DNA of 6,507 nt from an uncultured bacterium (GTDB lineage: Bacteria; Bacillota_A; Clostridia; Oscillospirales; Oscillospiraceae): positions 1 through 6,507 of the forward strand of contig CAJMMY010000061.1 of the NCBI GenBank assembly GCA_905214605.1. The letters run 5' to 3'. The position numbers and the translations under genes were made by a program. Positions 5,664-6,507 of the stretch are shown piece by piece (the stretch's first letter is position 1; each line of letters starts with the position of its first letter). The notes under the pieces are model-generated. The model did no database searches. It was not told where the DNA came from and saw nothing but the letters and a program-made list of their open reading frames with translations.

Positions 5664-6464
5664 TTAATTTGCAAGGCTTTTGTCCTTCGCAATAATCGCA
5701 TCAATCGCCTGCTGCACGGCGGATTCAAATCCCAACCGTTTCAGCGTATGCACACCTTCAATGGTGGTGCCGCCGGGAGAACAAATCTGGTCGCACAGAG
5801 CAATGGGGTGCTCCCCGCTCTCCAACGTCAGTTTTGCACTACCCAGAACCGTCTGAGAGGCAATGTCCTGACTCAGCTGCCGGGGCAAACCGGCTTTGAC
5901 CCCTGCAGAAGCCAATGCGTCAATATACAAATGAATGAACGCGCCGCTGGCGCCGCCCAATGCGGAAAATGCCGGAAACTGGTCCTCGGTGAGCACATAC
6001 ACACCGCCCACAGTTTCAAACATTTCCTTCACCAACGCCACATGTTCTTGGGTTGCCGTTGCGCCGGCGCACACCGCCGTGGTTGCCGCCAGCACCTTTG
6101 CGTTGATGTTGGGCATGACCCGCACCACGGGCACACCGGGCTGCAGCGCCTGTTCATAAAATGCCGCAGGCTTTCCCGCTGCAATGGAAACCACCAATTT
6201 TTCCGGGGTGATCACCGGCGTAATCAGAGGCAGCACATCGTTCATCATCTGGGGCTTTACCGCCAACACCACAACGTCCGCCCGCTCCGCCACGTCTTTG
6301 GCGCTTTCTGCGGGCACCAAGCCCACTTCCCGGGCCAGCGTTTCCATTTTTCCCGGACTTCTGTTAAATCCCAGAATGGTGTCCTTGTCAAATTTTCCGC
6401 TGAGGACCATGCCGCGAATGATGGCATTTGCCATGTTTCCCAAACCAACAAATCCGTAAATCAT
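5664..6464 (-). CDS. proC: Pyrroline-5-carboxylate reductase
   Basis: Catalyses the last step of proline synthesis in the cytoplasm, reducing 1-pyrroline-5-carboxylate to L-proline with NAD(P)H. The Rossmann motif GFVGLGNMANAI (4-15) starts the protein. AVKPQ (68-72) and RVMPNINAKV (115-124) follow. The C-terminal dimerisation domain has GLPRQLSQDIASQTVLGSAKL (192-212) and the family signature CDQICSPGGTTIEGVHTLK (224-242), whose Thr234 aligns with the substrate-binding threonine of known enzymes. At 266 residues it is full length. Two normally conserved spots differ: MPNTPA is MPNINA, and the SGSGPAY loop reads GGASGAF (170-176). A purine-rich GGGGAGGGG site (6473-6481) lies 8 bases before the ATG. 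It is the first gene of a pair with the lipoprotein. The family is certain, and a paralogue with a shifted substrate is possible. Confidence 0.95.
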   Translation of the reverse strand: MIYGFVGLGNMANAIIRGMVLSGKFDKDTILGFNRSPGKMETLAREVGLVPAESAKDVAERADVVVLAVKPQMMNDVLPLITPVITPEKLVVSIAAGKPAAFYEQALQPGVPVVRVMPNINAKVLAATTAVCAGATATQEHVALVKEMFETVGGVYVLTEDQFPAFSALGGASGAFIHLYIDALASAGVKAGLPRQLSQDIASQTVLGSAKLTLESGEHPIALCDQICSPGGTTIEGVHTLKRLGFESAVQQAIDAIIAKDKSLAN

Positions 6465-6487
6465 CTGATTTGCCCCTCCCCGTACAC

Positions 6488-6493
6488 TTTATA
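6488..6493 (-). promoter_or_regulatory. Possible -10 element upstream of proC
   Basis: On the minus strand TATAAA (complement of 6488-6493) lies 23 bases before the proC start codon. A matching -35 would fall beyond the window edge and cannot be checked. The resulting leader would be very short, about 17 bases, so this may be coincidence. Confidence 0.25.
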
Positions 6494-6507
6494 TTTCATG
6501 GAAGTCA

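Noticed and set aside
1..6507. CRISPR array, tRNA, rRNA or riboswitch
   Set aside because: I found no regularly spaced repeats, no cloverleaf or rRNA-like sequence and no leader with a recognisable aptamer core.

Overview
The window looks like a chromosomal stretch from an anaerobic Firmicute, most likely a gut-type member of the Clostridia. This rests on strong GGAGG-type ribosome binding sites, intrinsic terminators with T tails, AT-rich intergenic DNA around GC-richer genes, a lipoprotein with a Gram-positive style leader, and a clostridial-type flavin/iron-sulfur ene-reductase. Genus cannot be fixed from the sequence alone.

Layout. (1) 1-221 is an AT-rich leader with a possible terminator of an upstream gene, promoter candidates and a perfect 15-bp inverted repeat. 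(2) 222-2150 (+) is a complete old-yellow-enzyme/2,4-dienoyl-CoA reductase-type oxidoreductase (FMN barrel, 4Fe-4S cluster, FAD/NADH domain), closed by a clear terminator at 2196-2236. (3) 2151-2463 is a non-coding convergent gap holding that terminator and, on the other strand, the terminator of the next gene. (4) 2464-3690 (-) is a complete class II Fic protein (predicted AMP transferase, self-inhibited) with a C-terminal winged helix. Its promoter at 3740-3768 is interleaved with three copies of a TTGAATGT half-site. (5) A perfect 13-bp hairpin at 3888-3918 separates it from a two-gene unit on the minus strand: proC (5664-6464, pyrroline-5-carboxylate reductase) followed after 11 bases by a peptide-binding lipoprotein of the OppA type (3934-5652).

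How they fit. proC and the lipoprotein are probably co-transcribed and suggest a link between proline synthesis and peptide uptake, although no permease genes are in view. The reductase is a separate transcription unit, and its substrate (an alpha,beta-unsaturated acid, acyl-CoA, steroid or other enone) cannot be read from the sequence. The Fic gene is visibly more AT-rich than its neighbours and lies between two hairpins that share a CTGTCTCA / TGAGACAG core, so it looks like an accessory insertion. The best candidates for new biology are the Fic operator arrangement and the possible cargo unit around it. All four genes belong to known families, and I found no obviously novel multi-gene system.
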